Assembly (NCBI RefSeq): GCF_004104075.1
Contig: NZ_QOVK01000021.1
Span: forward strand, 1 to 64,000
Direction: 5' to 3'
DNA from: Leeuwenhoekiella polynyae
GTDB taxonomy: Bacteria > Bacteroidota > Bacteroidia > Flavobacteriales > Flavobacteriaceae
Length of the DNA stretch: 64,000 nt
Shown one piece after another: positions 63,448 through 64,000 of this stretch. The stretch's first letter is position 1; every line of letters starts with the position of its first letter. Position numbers and translations under genes: made by a program. The notes under the pieces are model-generated. The model did no database searches. It had not been told where the DNA came from and saw only the letters and a program-made list of their open reading frames with translations.

Positions 63448-64000
63448 ATGTTTGGCACATCAATCCATTGGACGACATTTTTTTATCTTCTCGTAGATAC
63501 GTTTATAGTTCTATTGATATTTTACCATCATTCAACTAAAAAAATCCTAAGCAATCATTCTAGGTTTCTAAAGCTTGGATTACTTTTCATAACTTATAAC
63601 GCTACTGGCGGATTTCTACCCTTTGAAAACTTCCCAGGTCCCTTTATCCTTCAATATGTTATTACCTACGGTGTGGCCATAACCCTCTGTATTTATTTAA
63701 TATACTACCTGTATAAAGAATATGATATTCTTGTTGTTAGGATGCATTTTTCAATCCAAAATCTGGTAATTCTGGCAAGTAGCAGCTTTATTATGTTATT
63801 TCTAATTCCTTACTTCCTTACCAGTTCCCTCTATTGGGCTAGAGTCCTTTTTACAATTCCCATATCTATAATGGCCTTTATATTTCTGTGGTTCTTTTAC
63901 AAAAGAATCTCAAACCTCGAAAATCCAAACCGCTTTTTCCTTAGAAGAAACAAATTTTCAGTCTTAAGTATAAGTTGTATAGCACTGTTGCCAATTTTAA
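63448..64000 (+). CDS. Polytopic membrane protein, N-terminal part (runs off right edge)
   Basis: From ATG 63448 the frame stays open to the window end (184 codons). It encodes five or more hydrophobic helices (about 10-24, 41-52, 61-83, 97-119 and 128-150) with short loops (FENFPGPFILQYV, RMHFSIQNLVIL). This could be the sensor part of a histidine kinase, as multi-helix N-termini of that kind occur in flavobacteria, or a different membrane protein. It cannot be resolved from this part. Confidence 0.6.
   Translation, partial: MFGTSIHWTTFFYLLVDTFIVLLIFYHHSTKKILSNHSRFLKLGLLFITYNATGGFLPFENFPGPFILQYVITYGVAITLCIYLIYYLYKEYDILVVRMHFSIQNLVILASSSFIMLFLIPYFLTSSLYWARVLFTIPISIMAFIFLWFFYKRISNLENPNRFFLRRNKFSVLSISCIALLPIL

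Noticed and set aside
39606-64000. Transmissible locus of stress tolerance (heat-resistance island) of Gram-negative bacteria
   Set aside because: The characteristic ClpK, FtsH, Hsp20 and YfdX genes are not present; only the general stress theme is shared.

Overview
The window looks like a chromosome segment of a marine or soil flavobacterium (Bacteroidota, probably Flavobacteriaceae). The evidence is a SusC/SusD starch locus, a Bacteroidetes-type conjugation module, BfmA/BtgA and MobB-like mobilisation proteins, an IntDOT-like integrase, -7 promoter boxes of the TAnnTTTG type, and many flavobacterial small protein families. No rRNA, complete tRNA, CRISPR array or intact insertion sequence was seen.

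Region 1 (1-2410) is a minus-strand unit: an OmpR-type response regulator, its histidine kinase, and the start of an outer-membrane receptor-like protein that runs off the left edge. A 13-bp motif precedes both the regulator and the receptor gene, each time 6 bp before a -7 box or -7-like sequence. Region 2 (2452-15328) is a compact conjugation module. It has an exported amidase, eight T4SS genes on the plus strand (VirB2-, VirB3-, VirB4-, VirB5-, VirB6-, VirB8-, VirB10- and VirB9-like), then on the minus strand a coupling ATPase, a relaxase, a BtgA-like accessory protein, a hairpin-rich probable oriT, RadC, a DUF6876-like protein, SSB and a small basic protein.

Region 3 (15652-27190) is a complete outer-membrane starch/maltodextrin locus: SusR-like regulator, divergent SusC, SusD, a SusE-like lipoprotein with two tandem repeats, a GH13 amylase lipoprotein and a GH97 glucosidase, closed by a strong terminator. 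Region 4 (27381-37425) holds a Fic remnant, an isoquinoline-1-oxidoreductase-like molybdenum hydroxylase system (large subunit and XdhC on plus; 2Fe-2S subunit and dihaem cytochrome c on minus), a broken monooxygenase-like gene, and an oxidoreductase operon (CMD-cupin fusion, flavodoxin, NTF2-like, aldo/keto reductase) with a divergent AraC regulator. An IntDOT-like integrase (37516-38718) follows. Beside it is a sequence resembling the 3' end of a tRNA and a DUF1232 gene destroyed by several stops, so this is a likely element boundary.

Region 5 (39600-64000) is a co-directional metal and ion stress island, all on the plus strand. It encodes a Cys/His-rich exported peptide, a CzcA pump fused to a TolC-like channel, its periplasmic adaptor, a PII-like protein, two Fur-type regulators, three STAS/SEC14 (SpoIIAA-like) genes (one truncated), two SHOCT proteins, a YceI-like protein, a membrane-anchored AlbA_2 protein, a zinc ribbon, bestrophin, MgtC, a P1B ATPase, lipoamide dehydrogenase, NhaA, a CDF transporter, an extra LspA, a Ca/Na exchanger, an APC permease bracketed by two related small proteins, a universal stress protein, a small asparaginase-like protein and a membrane protein cut by the right edge. 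A direct duplication (46853-47210 and 48109-48466) has produced a truncated STAS/SEC14 copy and a shortened SHOCT copy. The most unusual features are the coherence of this island, the internal signal-peptide-like segment inside the pump-channel fusion, the bracketed permease, and the regulator operator pair at the left.
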